Origin: Nonlabens sp.
Lineage (GTDB): Bacteria; Bacteroidota; Bacteroidia; Flavobacteriales; Flavobacteriaceae
Assembly: GCA_023301395.1 (NCBI GenBank)
Contig: JALZUY010000195.1
Location: 1-12,518 of the forward strand
Reading direction: 5' to 3'
DNA: 12,518 bases
The notes beneath the pieces are model-generated. The model was given only the letters and a program-made list of their open reading frames with translations, did no database searches and was not told the DNA's origin. Each line of letters starts with the position of its first letter. The first letter of the stretch is position 1. Positions 1 through 6,978 of the stretch are shown here, piece by piece. Position numbers and translations under genes: made by a program.

Positions 1-18
1 ACTTAAACTTAAACTTAA
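1..18. repeat. Hexanucleotide tandem repeat, three copies of ACTTAA
   Basis: Three exact copies of ACTTAA open the window and may continue to its left. The remaining bases up to 58 hold no start codon in a convincing frame and no obvious hairpin, so this looks like intergenic DNA downstream of the DUF2256 gene. A related TTAAGTTAAAAGTTAA stretch is near 863-878, in the promoter region of the flavin reductase gene. Function unknown. Confidence 0.6.
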
Positions 19-58
19 ATCAGAATGGAGACAATTAATTGCAGTTAACAGCTAACTA

Positions 59-190
59 TTATTTATTTGAACTACATTTTTTACTGCAATACTTTACCGT
101 TTCCCAGTTCTTCTCCCATTTCTTGCGCCAGGTAAATTCCCGGTTACAGACTGGACATACTTTAGTAGGTAAGTTATGTTGATTACGCAT
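59..190 (-). CDS. DUF2256 zinc-ribbon small protein
   Basis: A 43-residue protein starting with ATG (188-190) and ending with TAA (59-61). It begins MRNQHNLPTKVCPVCNREF, continues with a Trp/Lys-rich stretch (TWRKKWEKNWETVKYC) and ends with a second cysteine pair. The CPVC pair (Cys12, Cys15) and the YCSKKC pair (Cys35, Cys39), with the central TWRKKWE...W...VKYC signature, are what I know from the DUF2256 family, a tiny four-cysteine, presumably zinc-binding protein of unknown role. The start codon overlaps the end of the upstream flavin-reductase gene by 8 bp, so the two are co-transcribed and probably translationally coupled. DUF2256 genes are often found beside cryptochrome/photolyase genes. 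Such a gene could follow beyond the left edge, but it is not visible here. The gene is easily missed because of its length. Confidence 0.85.
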   Translation of the reverse strand: MRNQHNLPTKVCPVCNREFTWRKKWEKNWETVKYCSKKCSSNK

Positions 191-836
191 CAGTCTTCAA
201 TGAAAGTTCTTCTAATTCTTTATCTACTTGTGCATAGGAAAGACGTTTCTCAGTTTTGGCGACAGCATAGCCATCAAGACCGTTTATAGTCAAAGTTCCT
301 GCTTTTCCTAGATCTAGCCAGCCATCTTCATGTTGAATATTTTCTATGATAAAAATGTCAGTAATTTTACAAATGACGAGAATGCAGTTATTTTCTTCAA
401 TGAGATATTCTGACACATATTCACCTGCTACTTGAATATTTGCTTCTTTTACAAATGGTGCTATAAATCCGTCTCTTGATATTTTCTCAATTTGCAATTC
501 TTCAAATTCTGATATCTCGCTATTGTATTTAGAACTGGATTGATGTGCTCTTTCAATCAGATTCATGTTCACATGATTAAGAGTGATTTTACCAGTTGCT
601 TTTAAGTTTTCATAAGTATGTCCTACGCCATGACCAAGAGGTCGTTGTACAAAACTAAACAGGGCTGGGTTACTTCCTAGGTGAGTAACACTGCTGAAAA
701 TCGCAACGTTATCAACTCCATCTTTGGAATGCGTAGCAAGTAAATTAGCACTTTTGAATCCAGTAACACTATTCATGAGGTTACCACGGTAAAAACGGTC
801 AAAGCTATTAATGTCTTTTTGAGAAATATGTTTCAT
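183..836 (-). CDS. Flavin reductase-like, FMN-binding split-barrel protein
   Basis: A 217-residue soluble protein of the flavin reductase-like domain family. Family members bind FMN in a split beta-barrel and reduce flavin with NAD(P)H or act as flavin-dependent oxidoreductases; the substrate here is unknown. The N-terminal half carries the recognisable core: NSVTGFKSANLLATHS (about 22-37), AIFSSVTHLGSNPALFSFV (45-63, the flavin-contacting segment), and TYENLKATGKITLNHVN (74-90). The C-terminal part (about 130-185) completes the barrel. I start it at ATG 836 (MKHISQKDIN). An in-frame TTG at 845 is less likely because it lies inside a TAATTTTG promoter -7 box. It is followed by the overlapping DUF2256 gene and is divergent from the methyltransferase. 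Family assignment is firm; physiological role is not. Confidence 0.85.
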   Translation of the reverse strand: MKHISQKDINSFDRFYRGNLMNSVTGFKSANLLATHSKDGVDNVAIFSSVTHLGSNPALFSFVQRPLGHGVGHTYENLKATGKITLNHVNMNLIERAHQSSSKYNSEISEFEELQIEKISRDGFIAPFVKEANIQVAGEYVSEYLIEENNCILVICKITDIFIIENIQHEDGWLDLGKAGTLTINGLDGYAVAKTEKRLSYAQVDKELEELSLKTDA

Positions 837-842
837 GTTCTT

Positions 843-850
843 CAAAATTA
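843..850 (-). promoter_or_regulatory. Bacteroidota -7 box for the flavin reductase/DUF2256 pair
   Basis: On the minus strand the sequence reads TAATTTTG, a full match to the Bacteroidota -7 consensus TAnnTTTG. It sits only 6 bases upstream of the ATG at 836, so the transcript would be leaderless or nearly so. No good TTG -33 element is seen at the expected distance, which keeps confidence moderate. Confidence 0.45.
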
Positions 851-887
851 CGTTGAATTATTTAAGTTAAAAGTTAAACATAATAAA

Positions 888-902
888 AAGAAGTTTCTTC
901 TT
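888..902. promoter_or_regulatory. Short dyad upstream of the methyltransferase start
   Basis: AAGAAG-TTT-CTTCTT is a perfect 6-bp inverted repeat with a 3-base spacer, ending 10 bases before the ATG at 913. It may form a small hairpin in the leader or be an operator in the divergent region. No classical ribosome binding site or -7 box for the methyltransferase is evident. Confidence 0.3.
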
Positions 903-912
903 AAATTGCTAT

Positions 913-1710
913 ATGGATTTAAAAAAACAATTTGCCACAAATAAAGATACTTGGAACAAGAAAACTATGATCCATTTTGAAAGTGATTTTTATGATAAAG
1001 AAGCTTTTGCAAAATCAAAGGATGCACTCAATTCTTATGAGTTAAACGCAATAGGTGATGTAAAGGATAAATCACTTTTGCATCTACAGTGTCATTTTGG
1101 GCAGGACTCTCTAAGTTGGGCTCATCGTGGAGCTCATGTAACAGCGGTAGACTTGAGTGATGAATCTATAAAGTTAGCACAACGATTAAGCAACGAACTT
1201 GATATTCCAGCAACATTTGTTTGTTGTAACGTCCTTGATACCTCAAAGCATGTGCAAGAAAAATTTGATATTGTTTTTGCAAGCTATGGAACTATAGGTT
1301 GGTTGCCTGATTTAAAACCATGGGCTCAAATGATTAGTGAGCGTTTAAAACCTGGTGGTATGTTCTACATAGTAGAGTTTCATCCTATAGCATGGATGTA
1401 TGATTATAATGTGAGTCCGCCGGTTATGAAATATCATTATGCTCAAGAAGAAGTCATTTATGATGAGTATGAAGGTACATATGGTGCTGAGAATTCTAAG
1501 ATGATTTCAAAAGAGTATGGTTGGAACCATAGCATGAGCGAGGTAATTCAGTCCTTAATTAATGCAGGTTTACAAATTGATCTAGTCGCAGAGCATGATA
1601 GTAGTCCTTATGATGTGTTTCCAAATATGGAATTGAAAGATGATCAGTTATATCACTTAAAAGATGGTTTGTACCCTATGATTTTTGAAGTAAAAGCGAT
1701 AAAAGCATAA
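913..1710 (+). CDS. Class I SAM-dependent methyltransferase
   Basis: A 265-residue cytosolic protein with a Rossmann-type S-adenosylmethionine-binding domain. Motif I is SLLHLQCHFGQDSLSWAHRG (54-73), an HLQCHFGQD variant of the usual glycine-rich loop. The acidic end of strand 2 is VTAVDLS (76-82, Asp80), which should bind the ribose of SAM. Post-motif segments are FDIVFASYGTIGWL (118-131) and LKPGGMFYIVEFHP (145-158). The C-terminal part (about 160-265), rich in Tyr, Asp and His, is probably the substrate lid. The methyl acceptor cannot be told from sequence. Length is normal for a stand-alone small-molecule methyltransferase. It is monocistronic: a divergent gene lies upstream and a strong hairpin terminator directly follows the stop codon. 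Confidence 0.85.
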   Translation: MDLKKQFATNKDTWNKKTMIHFESDFYDKEAFAKSKDALNSYELNAIGDVKDKSLLHLQCHFGQDSLSWAHRGAHVTAVDLSDESIKLAQRLSNELDIPATFVCCNVLDTSKHVQEKFDIVFASYGTIGWLPDLKPWAQMISERLKPGGMFYIVEFHPIAWMYDYNVSPPVMKYHYAQEEVIYDEYEGTYGAENSKMISKEYGWNHSMSEVIQSLINAGLQIDLVAEHDSSPYDVFPNMELKDDQLYHLKDGLYPMIFEVKAIKA

Positions 1711-1711
1711 A

Positions 1712-1743
1712 AAAATGCCCTACTTATGAAATCAGGGCATTTT
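1712..1743 (+). terminator. Rho-independent terminator of the methyltransferase gene
   Basis: A perfect 10-bp inverted repeat, AAAATGCCCT (1712-1721) and AGGGCATTTT (1734-1743), with a 12-base loop, starts 2 bases after the TAA stop. The A-run on one side and T-run on the other mean it could act in both directions, which suits the convergent TonB receptor gene. Confidence 0.85.
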
Positions 1744-1845
1744 AGGGGAAAGCATTTTGAATATTTTACAAAACATAGCAATGTAATGATTATTCTTCTT
1801 TTTACAAATAAACGGGTAAGAATTCTTATAATAATTGTCTTTCTA

Positions 1846-1864
1846 AATGTGATTTTGTCACATT
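1846..1864. other. TGTGA/TCACA dyad in the convergent intergenic region
   Basis: AATGTGA-TTTTG-TCACATT is a perfect 7-bp inverted repeat with a 5-base spacer. It resembles half-sites of CRP/FNR-family regulators, but the spacer is 5 rather than the usual 6 and there is no promoter nearby, since both flanking genes point towards it. No T-run follows on either strand, so it is not a classical terminator. It may be an RNA 3'-end hairpin. Confidence 0.35.
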
Positions 1865-1869
1865 GTAAT

Positions 1870-1895
1870 AAAATTATTATGAATTTAATAATTTT
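1870..1895 (-). terminator. Possible AT-only terminator hairpin after the TonB receptor
   Basis: AAAATTATTA (1870-1879) and TAATAATTTT (1886-1895) form a 10-bp stem with a 6-base loop, 16 bases beyond the receptor stop codon. The stem has no G:C pair and no strong T-run follows on the minus strand, so this is only a candidate 3' end of the receptor transcript. Confidence 0.3.
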
Positions 1896-1911
1896 TACGT
1901 TAAATAATAAT

Positions 1912-4338
1912 TTAGATTTTTATCTCCAGCGTCATGTAATAATTGCGATTAGGAGAAGGAATAATCCCAGGTCCTGGATAACCAGTTGCTCTTCTAGTGA
2001 AATAAGAATTATCTAATAAGTTGTTGATTCCAGCTTCTAGTTTAAATCGTTTATTGAATTTATAAGAAGTAGAAAAATCCATGATATCATAAGAAGGTAT
2101 CTCTCCTATAACACCACTCAAGTTACCATCTACAGCATTTGATGCATCTGTAAATTGTTGCGATAAGTAAGAATATTGAAGACTTGCCAGAAAGTTTTTG
2201 TAACCGAATTTTACACCTGTTTTAAAATTCAATTCTGGGATAAATTCTACTTTATTACCTTCTACTCCATTTTCTTCAGACCTCACATATTCAGAGCTCA
2301 AAACTGAGGTATTGAAGAACAAATTGAACACATAATCATTATCTTGGATAAATAGTTTGTTCAAATTAAAATCAACAAGACTTTCTAGTCCATAAATAAA
2401 AGCATCACCTACATTACCTCGTTCACTCTTCACACGACCATCAGAAACAATCTGACGGAAACCGATGCGATCTTCATAAACTAGTGCAAAAACACTAGCG
2501 TCATAAGAAATAGCATCGTTAAAGTTACCTCTTGCTCCTACATCTGCCGTGAAACCTTTTTCATCATTAATGTCTGGATTGATCTCAAAAGCTGGATTTG
2601 CAGTACTTATATCTGTAAAGGTTACCGAGCGATAATTTTGAGAAATATTCCCATAGAACTCTAAAGATTTGTTAGCTTTATAACTGGTTCCCAAACCTAA
2701 AAGAGCAAAGGTTCTTTCGTTCATTCTATTTTCATCAATTCTAATATCTCTAATTACGTTTCCCGCAGCATCTGTCCCGATATCTCTGGAGAAACCATCA
2801 CTTTCTGTTTTAATGTATTCCAGTCTAAATCCTGGTGTTATGGAAAATACATCACTTACATAAAATATATTCTCACCGAATAACGAGAGATTTAAATTAG
2901 GGTAAACAAAATCATTCTGATTGGGATAATTAGGAAACTCGTTTGTCTGAAAATCAAAATTAGCATCACTACCATCACTTCCTGGACCTTGCCTACTCGT
3001 ATTATCTGCCTTATAAAACTTAGAACCTATCAAGAAAATAGATTTCTTCTCACCTATATAATAGTTGCTTAGAAAACGAGCCTCAGCTCCATAGTTATTA
3101 AACTCTCCTTTTATTAAATCACGTTCTTCATTTGGGTCCACTTGATCCACACGATTAGTTCTAAATCCTAATGCATTTCTCTCTGCATTTAAACCAAAAG
3201 CGTTAAAAGTAAATTTAGTATCCTGAGAGAAATCATGGGAAAAAGTAACATTATAAAGCAGCCAGTCAACTTCAAACCAATTACGAGCTCTATTGCTTTG
3301 AAATGGGTCTTCTTCAAACTGTATATCATTTAATCCACCAGCTTGTTGTGCTAGATAGTTGAGATAGGTTATTTCTCCTGTGATTTTAGTCTTTTTATTG
3401 AATTGATATCCTACATGAGCATAGATATTTTTAGATTCAAACTCAGAATTAGGTCTAAAACCATCACCTTTTTTATAATTAAAGAAAGTATAATAGCTCC
3501 ATTTTCCTTTGGTACCACTTAAACTTGTAAAATTAGTATAGAGTCCATTGTTACCTATTGTATTTCTAGTAATGACTTCTACAGGCTTGTTAGCATTGGG
3601 TTTTTTCATTACAAAATTTATCAATCCACCGAATTGTGTACCGTATTGCAATGACGCTGCACCACGTATTACTTGAATACTTTCTAGACCTTCAGCAGGT
3701 GGCGCATAATAACTTTCTGGATAACCTAAAACGTCTGCACTTATGTCGTATCCATTCTGTCGGGTATTAAAATTTGCCGTACGATTAGGATCTAATCCAC
3801 GACCACCGATGTTGAGTTGTAATCCAGCGTCGTCATTTTGATAAATATTAAGTCCAGCTACTTGATTAAAAATTTGTCGTGCATTATTAGTTGCCAGATT
3901 TGCTGTAGAGTTTTCTATAAGCACCACTTCTGTTTTTTTACCAGCATAAATAGCTGTTCCTTCTACATCCTTTAATCGTTCTAGTTGGAATATTTTTTCT
4001 TTTCTTACGGTCAGTTCAATTGCAGTTAGTTGTTCAGAAAGTTCCTTTAATTTAAAATTTTGAATTGCATCTCCATTTATATTTAGAGTTTTTTCTAAAA
4101 CATCATAATCAAAGGTGAAAAGCACTAGTGTTAAGATCGTTTTTTGAGTTTCAAAACTATAATTACCATCAACATCTGTAGTTGCTAGAACTCCTGCTTC
4201 TTTATCATAAATATCCACATCAGTAATGGCTAGACCTGTCACTGCATCAGTTACTTTTCCAAATATTTGAAATTGCGCATGGGCAAAATTAATTATCAAA
4301 AAAGCCATTATTAATAAGCTATAATCCTTTAATCTCAT
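1912..4338 (-). CDS. FecA-like TonB-dependent outer-membrane receptor
   Basis: An 808-residue outer-membrane active transporter. In order: a signal peptide (about 1-21, predicted cut after INFAHA); a CarboxypepD_reg-like Ig-fold domain (about 24-105, QIFGKVTDAVTGLAITDVDI); a plug domain (about 120-250) with NLATNNARQIFNQVAGLNIY, GGRGLDPNRTANF, ESIQVIRGAASLQYG and GGLINFVMKKP; then a 22-strand-type beta-barrel ending in aromatic-rich NYYMTLEIKI. The NPNR-like plug motif and IRGAASLQYGTQFGGLINF resemble FecA, the ferric citrate receptor, so a ferric chelate is the best guess; the ligand is not proven. It lacks the long SusC-type features and no SusD partner is present. The start overlaps the end of the carboxylase-like gene by 20 bp, implying co-transcription and translational coupling. 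Energy would come from TonB-ExbBD encoded elsewhere. Confidence 0.9.
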   Translation of the reverse strand: MRLKDYSLLIMAFLIINFAHAQFQIFGKVTDAVTGLAITDVDIYDKEAGVLATTDVDGNYSFETQKTILTLVLFTFDYDVLEKTLNINGDAIQNFKLKELSEQLTAIELTVRKEKIFQLERLKDVEGTAIYAGKKTEVVLIENSTANLATNNARQIFNQVAGLNIYQNDDAGLQLNIGGRGLDPNRTANFNTRQNGYDISADVLGYPESYYAPPAEGLESIQVIRGAASLQYGTQFGGLINFVMKKPNANKPVEVITRNTIGNNGLYTNFTSLSGTKGKWSYYTFFNYKKGDGFRPNSEFESKNIYAHVGYQFNKKTKITGEITYLNYLAQQAGGLNDIQFEEDPFQSNRARNWFEVDWLLYNVTFSHDFSQDTKFTFNAFGLNAERNALGFRTNRVDQVDPNEERDLIKGEFNNYGAEARFLSNYYIGEKKSIFLIGSKFYKADNTSRQGPGSDGSDANFDFQTNEFPNYPNQNDFVYPNLNLSLFGENIFYVSDVFSITPGFRLEYIKTESDGFSRDIGTDAAGNVIRDIRIDENRMNERTFALLGLGTSYKANKSLEFYGNISQNYRSVTFTDISTANPAFEINPDINDEKGFTADVGARGNFNDAISYDASVFALVYEDRIGFRQIVSDGRVKSERGNVGDAFIYGLESLVDFNLNKLFIQDNDYVFNLFFNTSVLSSEYVRSEENGVEGNKVEFIPELNFKTGVKFGYKNFLASLQYSYLSQQFTDASNAVDGNLSGVIGEIPSYDIMDFSTSYKFNKRFKLEAGINNLLDNSYFTRRATGYPGPGIIPSPNRNYYMTLEIKI

Positions 4339-5704
4339 CGTTGAATGGTAAAATCCAGTCGCGATGCTGGAATGAATCTTTAATCGTGTACAAATCTACT
4401 GTTTTATCTACGTACGGCTGGCTCAATCTACCATTAAGAGCCACATAACTATCAACATAAACTTGTACGTTTTCATAACCTTGCGCTGTATAATGATCTC
4501 CTAAGAAATGAGCATACTGTAATATAAAATCTGGCTGGTGACTCATTTGCTTTTCTTGAAACGAAGTCAAGAAGTCCGTATTGTTAATATAAAAGGAATT
4601 GCCTGCTCCATCTACAATTTTAAATTGCGCACTTCCCATTTTTTCCATGAGCATGACACGCCATGAAAAACGGTAGCCTTCTTCTGTCCAGAATAATTCT
4701 CCCGGATATACGAGATAACGCCATGGCAGTAATAATTGAATAGTGAAAAATATTGCCAGTAATGGTACTACCAGGTTTCTATGTTTTAATTCTGGAGGAT
4801 TGATGAGGTTCCGCTTTCGCGAAAGCGGAATCGCAAAAGGTCTCAACGGCAACAATAATCTTCTAAGAAAATTAATGATTCTTTCGTGAAGGCGAGCGTC
4901 AAAAAACACCAACGCACTGACTATCATCACAAACGGAAACATACCGATAGGGAATAAAACACGTGTCATAACGTGGAAAATAACTACGGTGACAAATGCC
5001 CATAATCGGGTTCTTTTGTAAAGTAATAAGAATGGAATAAAGAGATCATAAAGCATTCCCGACCAGCTGAAGGCGTAGTGAATCCATTCTTGTTCCATGA
5101 GGTTTCCTAGAAGCGGTATATCATATTTAGATGGCAACCAGATTCTTAATGGCATCGCTTTTATTAACCAGTCGCTATTTAACTTTGCTAGTCCTGCATA
5201 GAAATAAACGATTCCTAACAATAGTTTGATGCTATCTATGGTCCATTTGGGGATTTGTGGAGTTGATTTATCATCTATTTTTAGTCTCGATAAATTATCA
5301 ATAGAAAAATAACGAGCTGCTGGTAAAAAAAGTAATAAAAAACTCAACACACTTATAAAATAGTAATGATTGAGATAGGTCGTTTTATCCATCAACTCGA
5401 TGTATGTAAAACTAAGGAAAAACACCAACATAGAAATTCGGTATTTAAATCCTAAGGCTATAAAAAAAGCGGCAATTCCACAAATTGCAAAAATCACATA
5501 AGTAAAATCACCTAGTGGTTGCACCCAACTAAAACCGTAATATTTAAATTGAAATTGCGGTTCTAGATATAAAGTTCTAATCCATCCATGTGCCCAGAAT
5601 CTAATAATACTATACAACATCATCAACCCAAAACCGATACGAAAAACCGCAAGTGGCGCCGCAGAGGTTGTTTTATTGAGATATGTATGTATCGTTGATT
5701 TCAT
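4319..5704 (-). CDS. Vitamin K-dependent gamma-carboxylase-like membrane protein (HTTM family)
   Basis: A 461-residue inner-membrane protein with about eight hydrophobic segments in its first 330 residues and a soluble C-terminal domain. Similarity to human gamma-glutamyl carboxylase, judged from memory, runs over the whole length: DKTTYLNHYYF (106-116) matches the segment with catalytic His160, giving His113 here; YFYAGLAKLNSDWL (167-180) matches the segment with catalytic base Lys218, giving Lys174; IFHVMTRVLFPIGMFPFVM (242-260) matches the FHCMNSQLFSIGMF region; and YRFSWRVMLMEK (344-355) plus VQVYVDSYVALNGRLSQPY (413-431) match the lumenal C-terminal domain. The family enzyme couples oxidation of reduced vitamin K (menaquinol would serve here) to Glu carboxylation; activity of this homologue is inferred. 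ATG 5704 is preferred over an in-frame TTG at 5737, which lies in a terminator stem. Residues 292-299 are encoded by a palindromic repeat, in a linker. Confidence 0.85.
   Translation of the reverse strand: MKSTIHTYLNKTTSAAPLAVFRIGFGLMMLYSIIRFWAHGWIRTLYLEPQFQFKYYGFSWVQPLGDFTYVIFAICGIAAFFIALGFKYRISMLVFFLSFTYIELMDKTTYLNHYYFISVLSFLLLFLPAARYFSIDNLSRLKIDDKSTPQIPKWTIDSIKLLLGIVYFYAGLAKLNSDWLIKAMPLRIWLPSKYDIPLLGNLMEQEWIHYAFSWSGMLYDLFIPFLLLYKRTRLWAFVTVVIFHVMTRVLFPIGMFPFVMIVSALVFFDARLHERIINFLRRLLLPLRPFAIPLSRKRNLINPPELKHRNLVVPLLAIFFTIQLLLPWRYLVYPGELFWTEEGYRFSWRVMLMEKMGSAQFKIVDGAGNSFYINNTDFLTSFQEKQMSHQPDFILQYAHFLGDHYTAQGYENVQVYVDSYVALNGRLSQPYVDKTVDLYTIKDSFQHRDWILPFNDEIKGL
4809..4830. repeat. Perfect 22-bp palindrome inside the carboxylase-like gene
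   Basis: The core CGCTTTCGCGAAAGCG is extended by TTC on the left and GAA on the right, giving a perfect 22-bp palindrome. It is strikingly GC-rich for its surroundings. It encodes part of the linker IPLSRKRN between the membrane domain and the C-terminal domain. The same 16-bp core recurs at 11077-11092 in cinA in another reading frame. Confidence 0.8.
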
Positions 5705-5707
5705 TTC

Positions 5708-5744
5708 AAAAAAAAGGTTGCCACAAAAATGGGACAACCTTTTT
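5708..5744 (-). terminator. Rho-independent terminator/attenuator between imelysin and the carboxylase-like gene
   Basis: On the minus strand, AAAAAGGTTG and CAACCTTTTT (plus-strand arms 5711-5720 and 5735-5744) form a perfect 10-bp stem with a 14-base loop, followed by a run of eight T (plus-strand 5708-5715). It lies after the imelysin stop codon and ends three bases before the ATG of the downstream gene, so downstream expression must rely on read-through or on a promoter hidden in this hairpin. Confidence 0.8.
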
Positions 5745-5758
5745 AAATAATTTTAATT

Positions 5759-5770
5759 GAGATTAATCTC
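5759..5770. repeat. 12-bp palindrome over the imelysin stop codon
   Basis: GAGATTAATCTC is a perfect palindrome covering the stop codon of the imelysin gene, 15 bases upstream (in transcription order) of the terminator stem. It may be chance or contribute to 3'-end structure. Confidence 0.3.
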
Positions 5771-6881
5771 CATCGGCGTCTACAAAATCTACACTTATAT
5801 TAAGAGTTTGTAACATGTCTACTTTTAAAAGAACTGTGACGCGTTGTAACTCATCATAAGTCATGAGCATTTGAGTATTACCTGTAGTGACTTGATTTGA
5901 TAGGTTATTATCTAGCTGTGTTAATTGACTTCTTGCAATGTCTAGCTGGCTATTAATAGCAGCTGTTAAATCAGACGAGCCATTGTTGTTTCTTAATTCA
6001 GTAACATAACTCGCATAACTTACACCAGTAGAAGAACTATTGTATGACTTACCGTTAAAAAAGTCTTGTGCGGCATTTAAACCATCTAGAGCAAGTTCTT
6101 TAGAATAAATTTTACTGTAAAATCCTTCTACCTTTTCAGCTAATGGACTAGTTGAGAAAACACCAGCTGGGATTCCTATTTTATTTGCTCTTAATCCTTT
6201 TTCATAATAAAAGATAAAATCGTTAATCAACATGTTTGTTGAGCTAGAAGCTGTGTTTTGCGTACTATCTATAAACAGGTCTCTGTATGAAGTCGTCCAG
6301 TCATTAAGGACTATTGACGTGAGTATTCCCATTTGATCTACTACATCACTCAGGTATTGATTGTATCCTGCGGCGTTTGAATCAGTAGTATAAATAGCAA
6401 GAACAGAGGTTTCATCATTTGCGACTCCATAAAGCAAATAATCTAACGCAGGAAAACCTACCGCATCATTATTATTTGTGCTTGTGAGATCATAAGTTCC
6501 TGCGGCTACATTATTCTGTATATCAATAATATTAGTAGGGTATATGTTCATTTGGAAAGAATATAAAATCTCTTCGGCTTTACCTATGTTGAACATCTCA
6601 ACAGATTGCCATGTTTTATAAGCTGTTAACCAGTCTGCTTTTAAAGTGTTGAGATTAGTAAGATCTGGCGTTGCTATAAATAAATCTTTTGATGCTTTTA
6701 ATGTCACTAAGTTAGTCTCAAGATTTTGTAATGCAGGAATGATAATATTATCTGCTGCGTTTTCTAATATTGCCTTTCTATCAAAGTTATCAGATGTTTG
6801 ACTACTTGAATCATCGTTACTTGAACAAGAAAAAAGAACAGCTAAAGTAAAAAGGCTTAGAAGAATATACTTAGTTTTCAT
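5763..6881 (-). CDS. Imelysin-family lipoprotein, probably iron-related
   Basis: A 372-residue exported lipoprotein. The signal peptide ends in lipobox LFSC (Cys19), followed by the acidic stretch SSNDDSSS. The imelysin (peptidase M75) all-helical fold is indicated by segments such as LKADWLTAYKTWQSVEMFNIG (80-100), NDAVGFPALDYLLYG (138-152), the YEKGLRANKIGIPAG region (226-240), and the C-terminal ending LLKVDMLQTLNISVDFVDADGD (351-372), typical of the family. Despite the peptidase name, family members are linked to iron uptake (EfeO/IrpA-like). The signature GxHxxE is replaced here by GFPALD (142-147): His becomes Pro and Glu becomes Asp, so any metal site or activity based on that motif is probably altered. 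It has its own promoter, follows DUF4856 and precedes the carboxylase-like and TonB receptor genes. Family call is solid; ligand unknown. Confidence 0.88.
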   Translation of the reverse strand: MKTKYILLSLFTLAVLFSCSSNDDSSSQTSDNFDRKAILENAADNIIIPALQNLETNLVTLKASKDLFIATPDLTNLNTLKADWLTAYKTWQSVEMFNIGKAEEILYSFQMNIYPTNIIDIQNNVAAGTYDLTSTNNNDAVGFPALDYLLYGVANDETSVLAIYTTDSNAAGYNQYLSDVVDQMGILTSIVLNDWTTSYRDLFIDSTQNTASSSTNMLINDFIFYYEKGLRANKIGIPAGVFSTSPLAEKVEGFYSKIYSKELALDGLNAAQDFFNGKSYNSSSTGVSYASYVTELRNNNGSSDLTAAINSQLDIARSQLTQLDNNLSNQVTTGNTQMLMTYDELQRVTVLLKVDMLQTLNISVDFVDADGD

Positions 6882-6901
6882 ACTTAGTTTTTAAAAGTTT
6901 G

Positions 6902-6933
6902 CAAATTTAAACTGTAGTCGTCTTATCTATCAA
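6902..6933 (-). promoter_or_regulatory. Promoter of the imelysin gene
   Basis: On the minus strand, -7 box TAAATTTG (plus 6902-6909) matches TAnnTTTG exactly, and a TTG -33 element (plus 6931-6933) lies 21 bases upstream. The start codon is about 20 bases downstream of the -7 box. A 6-bp inverted repeat TGTAGT/ACTACA (6913-6918 and 6937-6942) spans the core promoter and could be an operator. Confidence 0.65.
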
Positions 6934-6978
6934 TTAACTACATGAATTTTGTGTTAATTTTAAATAGCCAGAAAATTC

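Noticed and set aside
837..845. TTG start for the flavin reductase gene, adding 3 residues
   Set aside because: It overlaps the probable -7 promoter box; ATG 836 is simpler and fits homologues.
1726..2016. Plus-strand reading frame of 96 codons
   Set aside because: It begins inside the methyltransferase terminator hairpin, runs antisense into the 3' end of the TonB receptor gene and has no recognisable protein features.
1912..4338. SusC-type polysaccharide transporter
   Set aside because: No SusD gene is adjacent, the protein is shorter than typical SusC, and the plug motifs resemble FecA-like siderophore receptors instead.
5705..5737. TTG start for the carboxylase-like gene, adding 11 residues
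   Set aside because: This TTG and the following codons lie in the terminator stem and loop of the preceding gene; ATG 5704 gives a natural N-terminus.
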